DNA of 64,000 nucleotides from Lota lota. Taxonomy: Eukaryota > Chordata > Actinopteri > Gadiformes > Lotidae. Each line of letters starts with the position of its first letter. The first letter of the stretch is position 1. Where the stretch lies: assembly GCA_026745465.1 (NCBI GenBank), contig JACYXH010000175.1, positions 2,367,501-2,431,500 of the forward strand, read 5' to 3'. The translations under genes were made by a program, and so were the position numbers. Positions 48,716 through 60,580 of the stretch are shown in pieces. The notes below the pieces were generated by a model. That model saw nothing but the letters and a program-made list of their open reading frames with translations, ran no database searches and had not been told where the DNA came from.

Positions 48716-50135
48716 ATGGAAATGAAAAACAACTGTAAGTAAATATTTTGTATAAAGTTTGATATGATGCTGTTGAGATTAGGGATATTTTTAACTGATA
48801 CTTTGGAACATTGTATCAACAAGTTTAAAGTAAGTTTTTACTTACTTTTACTCATTTGGGAATTGGACAGTGTGTCCATGGGGTTTGTCAATTCTTCTTG
48901 AGTAAAGTAAATATCTGTTCTCCATTATTGATTTGTACAAAGTCATTAGATATAATTAGGTTTATTCAATATATGTGTATAATATACACATATTATACAC
49001 AATACAATGTGTATTGTGTATAATGTGTATGTGTTATTTTCCTTTCTTCCGTTATTTTCCAGATGTAACTGAAGCAACTTTAACCATAATTAGAACTATA
49101 AAGATCAGTAACTATAATCTTTGTACATGTGATCCCATTGTGAAATTCAACCAGATTTTGTAATAGTCACACGAGGCAGATTAGCGTTAATTAACTATAA
49201 TACTCCCCTCCTGACTCCCTCTACCCCTTTCTTCCCCTCTCCCTCTCTCGTACCCCCTGTGTACCTCCCCCATCCTCTTGCTCTCCACTCCCTCACTTCC
49301 TCTCTCTCTCCCTCTCTCTCTCTGAACGGCCATTCACTCTCCCTCCCCCTCCCTCTCTCCTCTCCCCTGCCCACCACCCCCAGTCCAGTTCTCCATCAGG
49401 GGCTACGAGGCGTCGGACCGGCGCGACGTTCTGGCACTGTTGGCCGACGGCGTCCAGGAGCACGTGTACCCGGCGTTCTTCCGGACCCTGGCTTACCCGG
49501 ACCACGTGGGCGTGGCACTGAGCGTGTGCGTAGCCGGCTACGTGCTGGGCGGCAGCTCCTACTTCCAGGCGCTGCTGTTCGGCGGGGCCTGGGCCGGCCT
49601 GCTCTACTACTGCTGCCACGAGGTCCACCAGGGCTACTTGCAGCGGAGGCTGGCGGCCGCGAGGGGCAAGGCCAGCTTCCTGGACGGCTTCCTGGACGGG
49701 AGCAGCCTGTGGGTGGCCGAGACGGAGGTGGGCGGGCGGACCCGGGTGGTTGGGGCGGTGGCGGTGCGGGGGGTGAAAGGAGATGCGGGCGGTCGTGGTG
49801 AAAGGGGCGAGGACCGGACCGGAGGGGAGGAAGAGGTGGAGGAGGAGGAAGAAGGGGTGTTTGAGCGATACGGCGAGTTGCCGCTCATGGTCGTGTCGTA
49901 CGGACGCAGGCGCAGAGGCCTGGGGTCGCTGCTGGCGCTGAAGGCCCTGGAGACCTGCAAGGGCCGTGGCTACACACGCCTGGTGGTGGACAGCAGCTCC
50001 CCGCAGGCCGCCGCCAATGCCCTGTACCAGAAGCTGGGCTTCGTCCAGACCGCGTCCCACTGTGAATCGCACGCCAACCGCTGGATCTCCATGCTGGCCA
50101 GAGTGGACGTGTTGACACTAGAGAAGTTATTATAG
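48716..50135 (+). CDS. NAT8-like GNAT family membrane N-acetyltransferase
   Basis: Two exons, 48716-48734 and 49384-50135, encode 256 aa. The ATG sits in AAAAGCATGG, and the tiny first exon ends before GTAAGT; the split codon TTC joins to QFSIRGYEASDRRDV, matching the family's N-terminal IRKYQESDRQ of human NAT8. Residues 47-82 form one long or two short membrane segments. Residues 181-190 (RRRRGLGSLL) hold the R-x-x-G-x-G acetyl-CoA loop. The stretch from GYTRLVVDS to ALYQKLGF is the family's C-terminal substrate/CoA region. NAT8 proteins acetylate cysteine conjugates or lysines at the ER; the substrate here is unknown. Between the strands, residues 136-165 form a Gly/Glu-rich insert (a run of acidic residues) not present in human NAT8. 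The second exon is very GC-rich, unlike its AT-rich surroundings. The exact paralogue is not clear, so no symbol is given. Confidence 0.85.
48971..49024. repeat. Two AT/GT palindromes in the acetyltransferase intron
   Basis: ATATGTGTATA (48971-48981) is exactly complemented at 48983-48993, and a second perfect 15-bp arm pair (48992-49006 with 49010-49024) follows with a 3-base loop. They are probably grown from TG/AT simple repeats and could extrude as cruciforms. Confidence 0.8.
49201..49380 (+). other. 180-base polypyrimidine tract before exon 2
   Basis: The end of the acetyltransferase intron is almost all C and T on the sense strand, with CTCTCTCT runs and CCACCACCCCCAG at the acceptor. 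It is far longer than a normal polypyrimidine tract and is also a simple-repeat region. Confidence 0.8.
49384..50118. other. GC-rich, CpG-dense island over acetyltransferase exon 2
   Basis: The exon has many CG dinucleotides and nearly all third codon positions are G or C, while flanking DNA is strongly AT-rich. This could be an orphan CpG island or biased gene conversion acting on the exon. Confidence 0.7.
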
Positions 50136-50270
50136 GGGCAAATGGACATAGGCAACTCTACATGAGACACAGCCGTAACTGTAAGGTTAACACCGTTGCT
50201 GGTTTTCCTAACCACTTCTTGTTTTCTTCAAAATGTAATGGAAGCACCTTGCAATACAAACAACCACACC

Positions 50271-50276
50271 AATAAA
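50271..50276 (+). terminator. Poly(A) signal of the acetyltransferase gene
   Basis: AATAAA about 136 bases after the stop codon. Confidence 0.65.
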
Positions 50277-51399
50277 AGTCAGAGTAATAACAGTAATGCC
50301 CAATGAGACAACTGTTCAATTTGACTTGTTTTCTAAGCTAATTTATGAATTATGAAGGCTATTAAATTAATTGCTGTGCATTTATTTGAATCATAAGCAA
50401 TGTCACCAATACAACTGTTGTTTTCTATGTAAAAAAAAGAATAGAAATATATATAAATAACATAATGATGTTGAGTGAGTTGGAAACACCAAAACCTAAG
50501 CTTCTTTCCAGAGAATAGTTGAATCCCTTTGCCTGGGAGGAATTAATGCCAGCTGACTTTTAAAACCACAATACTCTTTGCTTACAATACCGATGAAAAT
50601 GCAATAGACCCGGGTCATGGAGAGGTTTAAAATTCTTTGGAGCTAAAGGAGCCATGTGTGGGGCATAAGAGAGAGGATAAGGACTTCAGAGCACCACACC
50701 ACATGGGTCAGCTTGTGTAACGACAGACCCACATTATCCATACATAATATACAATGAGGGTACACAACATTGAATACATTTTATATGAATATGCTATTGA
50801 AAACAATCTATTTAAAAGGATCACACATGATGTGTGTGTGTGTGTGTGTGTGTGTGTGTCATGAGTGCATGCGTGCGTCATGAGTGCATGCGTGCGTGTG
50901 TGTGTGCACACTCTTATGTGTGTGTGATTATGTACACATTACTATGTTGATATTTTCCAGATTTCCTAAACGACATAACATCGCATTACTTCATAATTCT
51001 CTGAAGAGGGGATTTACAGAGCATCCAAAACGTCATCGTTATCACACAGCACCTTCTCCTCACCCAGTCACTGGCGACGCTCAAGTCAAACTTACTGCAT
51101 TCATTTCTGACACAGGCAGGTAGAAAGTCGATGACTTTTAAAAGTAATGTATGGCTGATTCCACTTAACATCATGGTGCACACTATCAGAAGCATCCAGG
51201 TGTCGATCATCCCAGCTGGGGGGTTTCAGAGCTGAATTAGGCTTGTGGCCAGGACAGCAGGTGGTGAATTGGAGTCTCAATGCTGAGCCAACGTGTTGTT
51301 ATTCCCTTGAAAATTACCATAGGCCTGAAGGTAATGGCAGGGGGCTTGTAAGTCTCCCCATGCGTGCGTGTGCGTGCAACACTCTCTCTCTCTCTCACA

Positions 51400-51660
51400 C
51401 ACACACACACAGAAGTATGTATTCATAAGTATACACGCATGCATGGACAAACACACACATCTCAATCACCCAACACCCCCCCCCCCAACACACACGCACA
51501 CACACACACACACACGCACACACACTCACACATAGGTTGACACACGCCTACACACACGCACACACACCTACAGGTGGACACCCACCTACAGACACACACC
51601 TAGATTGACACACACCTACACACACACACACACCTACGGGTGGACACCCACCTACAGGTC
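51400..51660. repeat. CA-rich minisatellite
   Basis: CA dinucleotides mixed with repeated CACACCTACA and GGTGGACACCCACC blocks, and a C run near 51477-51485. It looks like a higher-order repeat growing out of a CA microsatellite. Confidence 0.8.
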
Positions 51661-53175
51661 TATTCATTCATTAGAGAATAAAAGGTTGTTTTTGAGAATA
51701 CATAATCTAGGGAGAGTTTCTTAAAGACAGCACCTGTCTTGTACATATTGAGCTTCTCTGTTTAAGACAGCACTTGGCCAATACATCGGAATATGAAATA
51801 ATTGCCAATGAAGGCGAAGTACCTGTGCTAGTAGCTGGTCTAGTATTGTCACTTTTTTTTTTTTTAACAAGACAGAATGTAGATTCTGCACTTAATCAGT
51901 ACATATCAGTGCAGTCCATTATTGGCTTCAAGACAAAGACATCAGCCACAGAAGTAATTTTATCGAAGAACAGAATGAACAGAATAATAGACCACTGGTA
52001 CACGCTGCAGTGTCATCCAATGGAATGCATGACACAATTGGATTCCACAAATTACAGCCAACCACTCGGATGATTATGGTTGATGAGAGATCCAACATGG
52101 ATGGCTTTCATATTGACTTATGTTCAAGTAAAACAACTAATTAGCATGGGAAAAAGCATTAAAAGTCATTTGATTTGATTAGATCATGCATTGCATTGTC
52201 AGAATGACAAAACAAGCTGCCTTATATGATGTTGCAGCCTTTCAATGTTTTAAATGATTGGGGTACATTGTTAAACCGGTGATTGATAGGCTATGGAAAT
52301 GAGCTAAGAAGGAGAAAACTATAATTTTCATTTAAATTGAGTAAAACACTAATCTTGTCATGTGTCATTACATTTAAAGGCTGGCAGAGGATAGTGTAAG
52401 CCTCCATGTTGGGGATATTGTTTCATTCCTGAGGAGATGCCTCTTGGCTGAGTGACAGCAACAGTGTTAGACGGCTGTGGGGATTTGGGGGCGTAAATTA
52501 ATGCAAAAAAAACAACTAAAAGGTATTACAGATGTTGTCATTTTTATTGTTACCGTGACGTTGGCCAATCAGTTTACTGTATGTATTTATTTATTTTCTG
52601 CTTCATAATGTTTCTAACAAGGGAACAATACTTTACATATTTACTGACTTTTTTTTAAATGACTTTTTGGTTTTCTGAAATTAATTGTATTCCTCTCAAA
52701 GAATGCCAGGCCTAAATATAGATTTGAAACATTGAAACTCTGGGGTTATAACAGTGTTTTTTTAAGGTGGCACTTATTGAACACATTTGATTAATCAAAT
52801 GCATCCAATAAGTGAAGGACTTACTACAATAGCTGGCCTAGATGAAATTTCTGCATTAGGATTCAAACTAGAATATGTTCTGGTTTATGATTGTGACTAG
52901 AATACTTTCTGATTGGAGCTAGAATACTGGAATGGACTTTGTTTTAAAGAGCAGACATTGAAGTGGGGCTCAAATAATCCATAGTGGATATCACCACTTA
53001 TCCATATATTTTACAAAAGTCTGTTGTCCAAGAAGCTAACATATTAATGTTTGAATGGATTTCAGACATGCATTTCACACCGCATCTGTAAATGTGATGG
53101 TACATTTGCAAATCCATTTGTCAGCGGATGAACTCAAATCAAGGGTTGATTTGTTGTGTTTGTTCAACTTCAAGT

Positions 53176-53177
53176 AT

Positions 53178-53271
<94 letters not shown>

Positions 53272-53382
53272 CAGACTAAAAGAGAGCGAAAGACAGACTG
53301 AGGCAGAGAGAGTGGGAGAGAGGCTGAGAAAGAGAGATAGACCGAGACCAAGACCGAGACAGAGACAAAGACAGAGACAGGT
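53176..53382. repeat. (TG)n followed by a purine-rich tract
   Basis: A TG tract of about 41 repeats (53176-53258) runs directly into GAGAGAGAGACAGACT-type purine-rich sequence to about 53382. Frames across it are repeat products. Confidence 0.93.
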
Positions 53383-54689
53383 CTCTAAGGTGGACTAAAC
53401 TGGTCAAGACACTGGGGATCAACTGGCTATACAGAAGTTTCCATAGAAGATTGAACAGGTGCAGGCACAGGAAATGCCTCACAATTTCTCACAACAAAAC
53501 ATTTCTCAGGGGAGAGTGAGCCATTGGGACAGCATGACAAAGGAACACATTTATAGAGATTGTGCATCTTGTCTGCACACTCACTTTACCCTCCGCATCT
53601 GGCACGGGGAACCTCGTCTCTGAAATGTGGGGCGCTCAACCCCGCTGGGAACGGATTCGGTTTGGTTCTAATTATCTGACTCTGATTTAGTTGTTTTTTG
53701 TAATTACGCCTAAACTAATGACAACAACAGAACCAAGTGACCAATCTTGGGAGAATTAAATATCCGTACAAGGAGAGTAATTGTTTGCTATCTTGTTGGG
53801 GATTGTCATTGTCTTTCTGAGGATGGAGGACATTAAATGTGCAAAATGCAACTATATTGCATTTATAAACCCAATATTATGTTAATTGTATTCCACATGC
53901 TTGTCAATAAGATAGACATCCATGACTTTATCAGTAGTATAACCAATGGGTCTAACTTGGCACTTAAAAAAGAGTTAATATAATGACACTGCAAGATGAA
54001 TGTCATTGCAGTCACATTGTGACATGAGTCACAATGTGCTCATCAATTACAATATGATAATACGATAATATAGGTTGATATAAAAAGGGTTGAGGATCAG
54101 TTGATGATGACAAAGAGTTTTGTGCTAAGAATAAAAGACTTATAGAGTGATGATGTTGAAAATATACTTTCTTTATGATCACAGCCATTATGTCTCCCCT
54201 TCCAACACGACTATGCAAACCCTTTCACTCAGACACATATGCTACACCTCACACATGGGCTTATTGGCCTGAATACACTTTCCACTAAGTATGACATAAC
54301 ATCAAATGAGATATAAGGGTCTTGATCCCCCTAACCAATGTCACACCGAATTCCACTGGACTACATCTTTGAAATCGTCAGCCATTCATCAATCCATCAC
54401 CCATCATCCTTCCATCCATCACCCATCCATCCACTGGTGCTTTAAGGTAATGCTATACCTGTACCTACTTATATATATATATATATATATATAAAATACA
54501 GTAAGGCAATATTAAAGGTAAAGCTATACCTATACCTCTACATAATACAGTAAGACATCATTATTATTATCATTATTATTAATTGTTATGATTATTATTA
54601 TAACATGGAGACAAAGCAGTCAAACGGCTGTTTCAATGACAGTCACAGAGGAGACACACAGATGGATATTAAAAGTGTGTGCGTGCGCA

Positions 54690-54691
<2 letters not shown>

Positions 54692-54729
<38 letters not shown>

Positions 54730-54744
54730 CTTGCGTGAGCACGC

Positions 54745-54791
<47 letters not shown>

Positions 54792-54831
54792 CACACCCCC
54801 CCCTCTCCTCTGGGGGGGGGGGGGGGGGGGG
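54692..54831. repeat. Compound TG microsatellite with G run
   Basis: Two TG tracts (about 54692-54722 and 54748-54784) are separated by CG-containing sequence and followed by CCCCCCCC and then a pure run of 20 G (54812-54831). Alternating purine-pyrimidine tracts and G runs are non-B-DNA prone. Confidence 0.93.
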
Positions 54832-55413
54832 TCATCATGCCGGAATTGCCGAAGAATTTGAAAACCCACCACTGCAGGAACCTCCATATATTCCAGGATG
54901 TGTTCATCCAATGGTCACGCATCAAGATTAAACAACCATGAATGATGTAATGATACTTGAGCCCCAGACGACCTCACCCACCAAACATGAGTGATGTCAC
55001 TGAATGCACAACTTTGTGATCTATAAAATATAGGCTAAGCAGCCAAAGCCTGCAATTCCTCCAAATAAATATGGGCATATTTAAGTAGCTGTCTAGTCAC
55101 TGTAAGTAAATCGTTAAATAAAACATATAGACCGTATCTTCTTCATCGTCTTGCCTAAATAGGCCAATGGACATCAAGAGATTATCTATACCAAGGATAG
55201 AAAAAAGGAACACTGAAGCATATTGTTTTCGTGGTGATTTACAAGATGTATACTAGTCTATTATAAGAGCAATCTGGATCCTGCCAGATGCTTTTCCCAA
55301 GGACATTCTAAATTGTGACGCTGTCACAAATGGAGAGAAATCTCCAGCTGGTTGAAAACAGTTTCACTGCATGCTTTTCCTTTATCAGGTCTGGTTGGTA
55401 AAAACATAATCTG

Positions 55414-55785
55414 CGATCCAGCAGTCATACTATGTTATAGCAGGACATCTAATCCAGCAGACCTACTATGTTATAGCAGAACTTCTGATCGAGCAGTCCT
55501 ACTATGTTAAGCAGCACTTCTGATCCAGCAGTCTTACTATGTTAAGCAGAACTTCTGATCCAGCAGTCCTACTAAGTTAAGCAGCACTTCTGATCCAGCA
55601 GTCCTACTATGTTAAGCAGAACTTCTGATCCAGCAGTCCTACTAAGTTAGAGCAGAACTTCTGATCACGCAGTCCTCCTATGTTATAGCAGAATTTCTGA
55701 TCCAGCAGTCCTACTTTGTTAGAGCATAACATCTGATCCAGCAGATCAGATCAAATCCTTACTATGTTATAGTGGAATTTCTGGG
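55414..55785. repeat. 35-bp minisatellite, about ten copies
   Basis: Units close to GATCCAGCAGTCCTACTATG followed by TTAAGCAGAACTTCT, 34-37 bp each, with point changes between copies. Some copies carry TTATAGCAG or TTAGAGCAG in place of TTAAGCAG. Confidence 0.92.
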
Positions 55786-57403
55786 GGTAGACGGCACAGA
55801 GCCTGGGTCGGAACCTGAAACTGCAAGGGGCGGAGTTACGCCTTGTTTCCTGTTTTGTTACTGAGATATTCTACTGAAGAAAACTCACTGAGCGAGTGGA
55901 TGAAGCTTTCAGAAGGGGATTTTAATAATACAAATATTTCTACAGTGGCAAGTCTACACAATGTTGATTTGAAACCTTTACAGAAACCTTTTCTAAACAT
56001 GTTGGTGTCTAGACAGGAGGTTTTGGCTTGACTTCCTACTGGGAAAGATTTACTAGTGCTGGCCGAGTTTGTGATTTCAAATACGCGATTACAGAGCCCT
56101 GCCTCCAGCAACATGATTGGTCAAAACAAATATGAAGTGAAATGCCCTGTTAACCCAGATTTGAGTTTGTCTCCCGTGAGACTATTGAAAGCAAAACCAA
56201 TGAACCAAGAAACACAGAACACAACTTGGACTGATTATGAGAAAAGTAATTCAACATAATTGACAGCATAAAATAAATGTACAAAATAGAGTTAAGATAT
56301 GTTGATGTTCCTCCACTTGAATTAAGGATCTGGATTGTTTTTCACCAGCAGCCCCAACTTCGGAAAATCCACGCAGACAGCATTCTAAAGTTCTTGTTTG
56401 TAAGAAACAAACAAGTTCATTTCAGAAAGCTTTTGTATTGATGGAGAGAAGCTCTACTTTCAGTTAATTAGGTCATATAGGTGAAGAGGTAAAGGGAAAA
56501 GAGGTCAGACTGTAACATGAATGAAGTGAATGTGTATACTGAATACTCATCCTCATCCAATATAACACAAATGTTACACCGGGCAGTACAACGCTACACC
56601 AGGGTGTATGCCCTTTTGATGTGAACATCTGATATGGCGGGATTCATTCACGTGTCTTGTAGGGCTGGAGAGTATGGCAAAATAAGATATACGTACCATT
56701 ATATTTGCATAAATGTGCATGAAAGTAGGACGAGCTGAATCAAACGTTTTAAAAACAAAAATGACCTCATGTTATAAAATAAATAGATCTGTATTTTTGG
56801 TGAATCATAAGTCATTCTTCTGTTAGAATACATTGATGATGAAGCAGATGATTAGATGTATGTTGTGTATGTACAATTGTAGATGTAATCAACATAGCCA
56901 GGGGTTGGACACGCTGGAGTGATTAGGAAGTGATTTATTCAGGATACTTGTACAACTATTTCTACTCCTTCCAATTGGATTGCATAAAAAGTTAAGTGCC
57001 ACTAAAAGTATTCCTTGACCTTCCATGTCCTGAATTTTGATTTAATTTAATTGTCTTTGAGGGAAACCCGCACTAGGGCCTTTAAAATAACCAAGCGGTT
57101 CTCAGATGTTTCGCTATTTTTTTAAGAGCAGGTTTTACATCACATTACACTCAATCTTGCAAATTAAACCATTTATACAGTTAAAGGATATTACTACCAA
57201 ATGGCATATGCTGTGTGGTGTAATACAATTTCATCAGGGGTTAAGCAGGAATTTGACACAATCATTACACTCTAGAAAGGACTTCATACATCATGCACAC
57301 TTCTTTTTAAATAATGTTAAATTAATGGTCCATTATTGTAGTGTTACTCAAATATTTATAACCTGGATAATAATAATAATAATAGTAATGATACTACTAC
57401 TAC

Positions 57404-57435
<32 letters not shown>

Positions 57436-60336
57436 TACCAATATGCAGTCTTCTTGAAGCAACAAATCGAATAACATCCAACAGTAGAATGTGTCACAAC
57501 ATGCGTCATTTGCAAAATGCTATTTTCTGTTTTCAGTTTCACAACTACAATCAGTAGAGGCTGATGAGGAAGAAAGTGTGTCTTGAGTGGGCCTCAAGTA
57601 TCTGTACATATTTAGTTCATCAACTCTGCAAGCATCCCACTGAGCCACAAGTCAGCATTGCTGCTTGAATCAGAGCAAAACTATTACATGTATTGGCTTT
57701 CAAAGGGCAATTCTTATTCTATATTAAAAAAAATGTTAAAGAAAAAGACCAAAAGTCCAATCAACTGTAAATTCAGGTATCTTGATATGCTCATGTGTAA
57801 TCAATCCTTTTTTTTAATATATTTTTTTTAAACATATCTTGGTATTCAAGCAGCAAAGCTAGCATTGAACCTTGGTAGCTACAGCAAATACAAAAGGTTG
57901 TTGGGGCATGTAATATGTTTTTTTAAGGTCAGTGCATATCCGCTTACTTCAATCCTGTTAAGGGCAGAAGTAAAAGGTAATGTCTTGGGACAATTATTAT
58001 CGTCATCTTTGCTCAACTTGTGTCTATCGTTCCCTTGGTCCATTGGTTGATGCTGAAGCACCCTCTAATATATTCATACACCATCACTATCACAGGTCAC
58101 GCACATCATCAAAGCCACTAATAGGCCTACACTTTTGACCATGTGCTGGTATGCCACGGATGCCGAGGTAGTCTCTCCTCCATCTCACTCTTTAGTTTTC
58201 GCAGGAGGCCAATGATGGCAATTCTTTTTATCATTCCGGCCACATTAACAAGAGCACAGAGCCATGCCCTGTAGACAAAGATAGCAGATAAGATCAATTA
58301 AAATGGTTATAGGACATTATTTTAATTTCATATCGGTTCATTTAGTTTTTTATATTGGAGCATCTCCATTATAGCTAACCCAGTCACCAGAAGGTTTTGC
58401 TGACATTGAATGTTTCTGCAAACCCTGGTTGCTATACTGCATCTATGTTTTACCACACATATCTTCAACATATTTGTATTTCCAGAAATGCAGAACCAGC
58501 TCAAATGTCATTTATTCATCCTTTCCAAAATCTAAAATGGTTCCTCCATAGTTTCAACTTAGAAAAAAAGAAAAGTATATATATAACAAAATATGCTTTT
58601 TAAGAGTAGATTTGCTAAACTATTTCTCAATATGTAATTGATTTGGAGTTACTCAAGTTGAACCAAATAAATTATCTATTCAATCCAAATATATGGCAGG
58701 TCACGGTGAAAAGAGAAGGTAGCTCAGCGTGATTAATGAAGCGTGGCGATAACCTCATCAGATAGTGTGTGTGTGAGAGAGATTCTGTATTACTTCAAAG
58801 AGCCACTTCCTAATCCTAACCAACACCCCACCACTGCTGAGTCTCACCATATGAGCTTTTCATTCGCTATTCAGATGCGGGAACGGAGCCATGTCATGCA
58901 CAGACCGAGAGATGCTGCATGTGAATGTGTTGTTTTTTAGATTCAAAACAAATTATCCATCTTGTTACAAGCTACTTTGCATTCAGTGCTTTTATTTCCC
59001 TGCATGTGCATGATGTGCCCGGTTTCACAGTAGTCTTAATGGTTTTAATGGCCATGAAATAGTTAGAATCCAATATTAATTCAACGTTAAAACCTTTATG
59101 CATATCTTAGTGTAGAGCAGCAAAATATGTTATTTAATGACCAATGGCTACCTGCATAAATATCTTAAACGGAAGGCTTTGCTTGGGTCAATTACAGTAA
59201 ATATGTAAAATATCATTTTCTGAAAATGTTTGGGTTTCTGTGTCCATGTAGGACTTTATAACTAATAGAGCATACGTTTTAGCCTATGCAATATCTCTTC
59301 AAGTAAGAAATCCTTTTATTTCAAATATACTCACAGAAAAAGACCTCCTGACTTACTCAGGAAGAGTCTACTTGGATACCTTAAATATCTGCCCAGAAGT
59401 TAATTTCCCAGTTCTATGATATTTATATATGAAAATGTGCACATTTACAATGTAGTTTTGAGGACTACACTTATCATTTGAATTATTTCTCCGAGATAGT
59501 GGCTGCCCCTCCACTTGGTTTTGTTTTAGTCAGTTGCTTACTGTGTGCTGACTGGTTGTGGTACAATTTATCCCAGCAGTGGGACAGGTTACTTAATTAA
59601 TCTTGTGAGATGGTTGGAGAAGTTGTAAACATTGCTATTTATAGTAAACAAATAAGGGTACAAATGTCAGACCTCTAACACAAAAATCCAGCGAGTTATA
59701 GGTGCTGATGCAAAAAGTGTTACAAACATCAAGGTCTCTGCTATTTGCTGTTTAGCTATGTAGTAGGTGTATAAATAACAGAGTACAATGTACAGTAGTT
59801 AGTTACTTGAAACGTTAGCTTGTCTTATCTACTAAGCTAACATTTCCTATTTAGCTTTCTAGTTACTTACTGTAAAAACAAACAAACTTTCCTTAACAAA
59901 TTTAAATATTGTGAAAATAAATAGGAAATAACAAGAGACAGAGCCGTTATCAGGGTTCATAAAAGGAGGACATATTTAACATATTTTCTACTGTATATTG
60001 GGGGGGGGGGGGGGGGGGGTACATGATCCACCCATGTCACCGCCCACTCCTGCCAGCGAGAAAGACCTGGGTCACTCTCAGGTCACTCCTCTGCCAGCAA
60101 CCAACAGAAGACCGGCTGTTGCATGCTGGGTATTACTTAAGAACATTTGAAACCCCTATAAATGTCCTGTTTTTAGTGCCAATTCCGATTCTTTAGAAGT
60201 GATAAATACACTTGAAAACTGACATTTCAGTCGTCACTGAGGCACTCTGTAGGGTTCTATATGCTTAGACCTGGTTTGAGATTGGATTGGATTTAGATGC
60301 AGAATTAGTGAATAGACCGTTTTTGCAAAGGACATA
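55786..60336. other. Intergenic stretch, no gene seen
   Basis: Unique AT-rich DNA with an AAT trinucleotide tract at about 57366-57433 and a run of 20 G at 60000-60019. Short open frames, including a 92-codon one on the minus strand at 55836-56114, have no recognised domain or splice context. Confidence 0.45.
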
Positions 60337-60580
60337 ACTGCTGTGATACACACCACAGAGGTGTCATCGTAGGACAAACACAGGTGTGGCTCATAACACA
60401 AAAAATGGGTCCGCTCCTTTTACATACCAGGGCACTGGTACATAAAAGGGCACTTATACTCACTAGTTAAATTTTCTAGCCGTACTCTGGTACAGAAAAG
60501 AAGCAGACCCATAATTAGTGTTATGAGCGACACCTGTGTTTGTCCTATGATGACACCTCTGTGGTGTGTATCACTGCAGT
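60337..60580. mobile_element. Foldback MITE-like element, about 244 bp
   Basis: The two halves are reverse complements over about 100 bases each. The outer 57 bases of 60343-60399 pair with 60517-60573 with about two mismatches (both contain CACACCACAGAGGTGTCAT or its complement), and the pairing continues inward with more mismatches (ATGGGTCCGCTCC against ATGGGTCTGCTTC). The outermost ends read ACTGCTGTGATACACACC and ACTGCAGTGATACACACC. No obvious target duplication flanks it. No coding capacity is seen. Confidence 0.75.

Larger units (their letters stand above)
50300..55413. other. Gene-free region rich in microsatellites
   Basis: No coding exon is recognised. It holds TG/CA tracts at 50830-50860, 51400-51660 (CA-rich with repeated CCTACAGGTGGACACC blocks), 53176-53258 and 54692-54784, a purine-rich tract at 53259-53382, CCAT repeats at about 54410-54436, an AT run at 54470-54493 and a G run at 54812-54831. 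A non-repetitive block at 53570-53800 with several TAATTA-type cores is a candidate conserved element by texture only. Confidence 0.45.

Noticed and set aside
49293-50072. A 259-codon minus-strand frame opposite the acetyltransferase exon
   Set aside because: It is the antisense shadow of a very GC-rich exon, where stops are rare on both strands.
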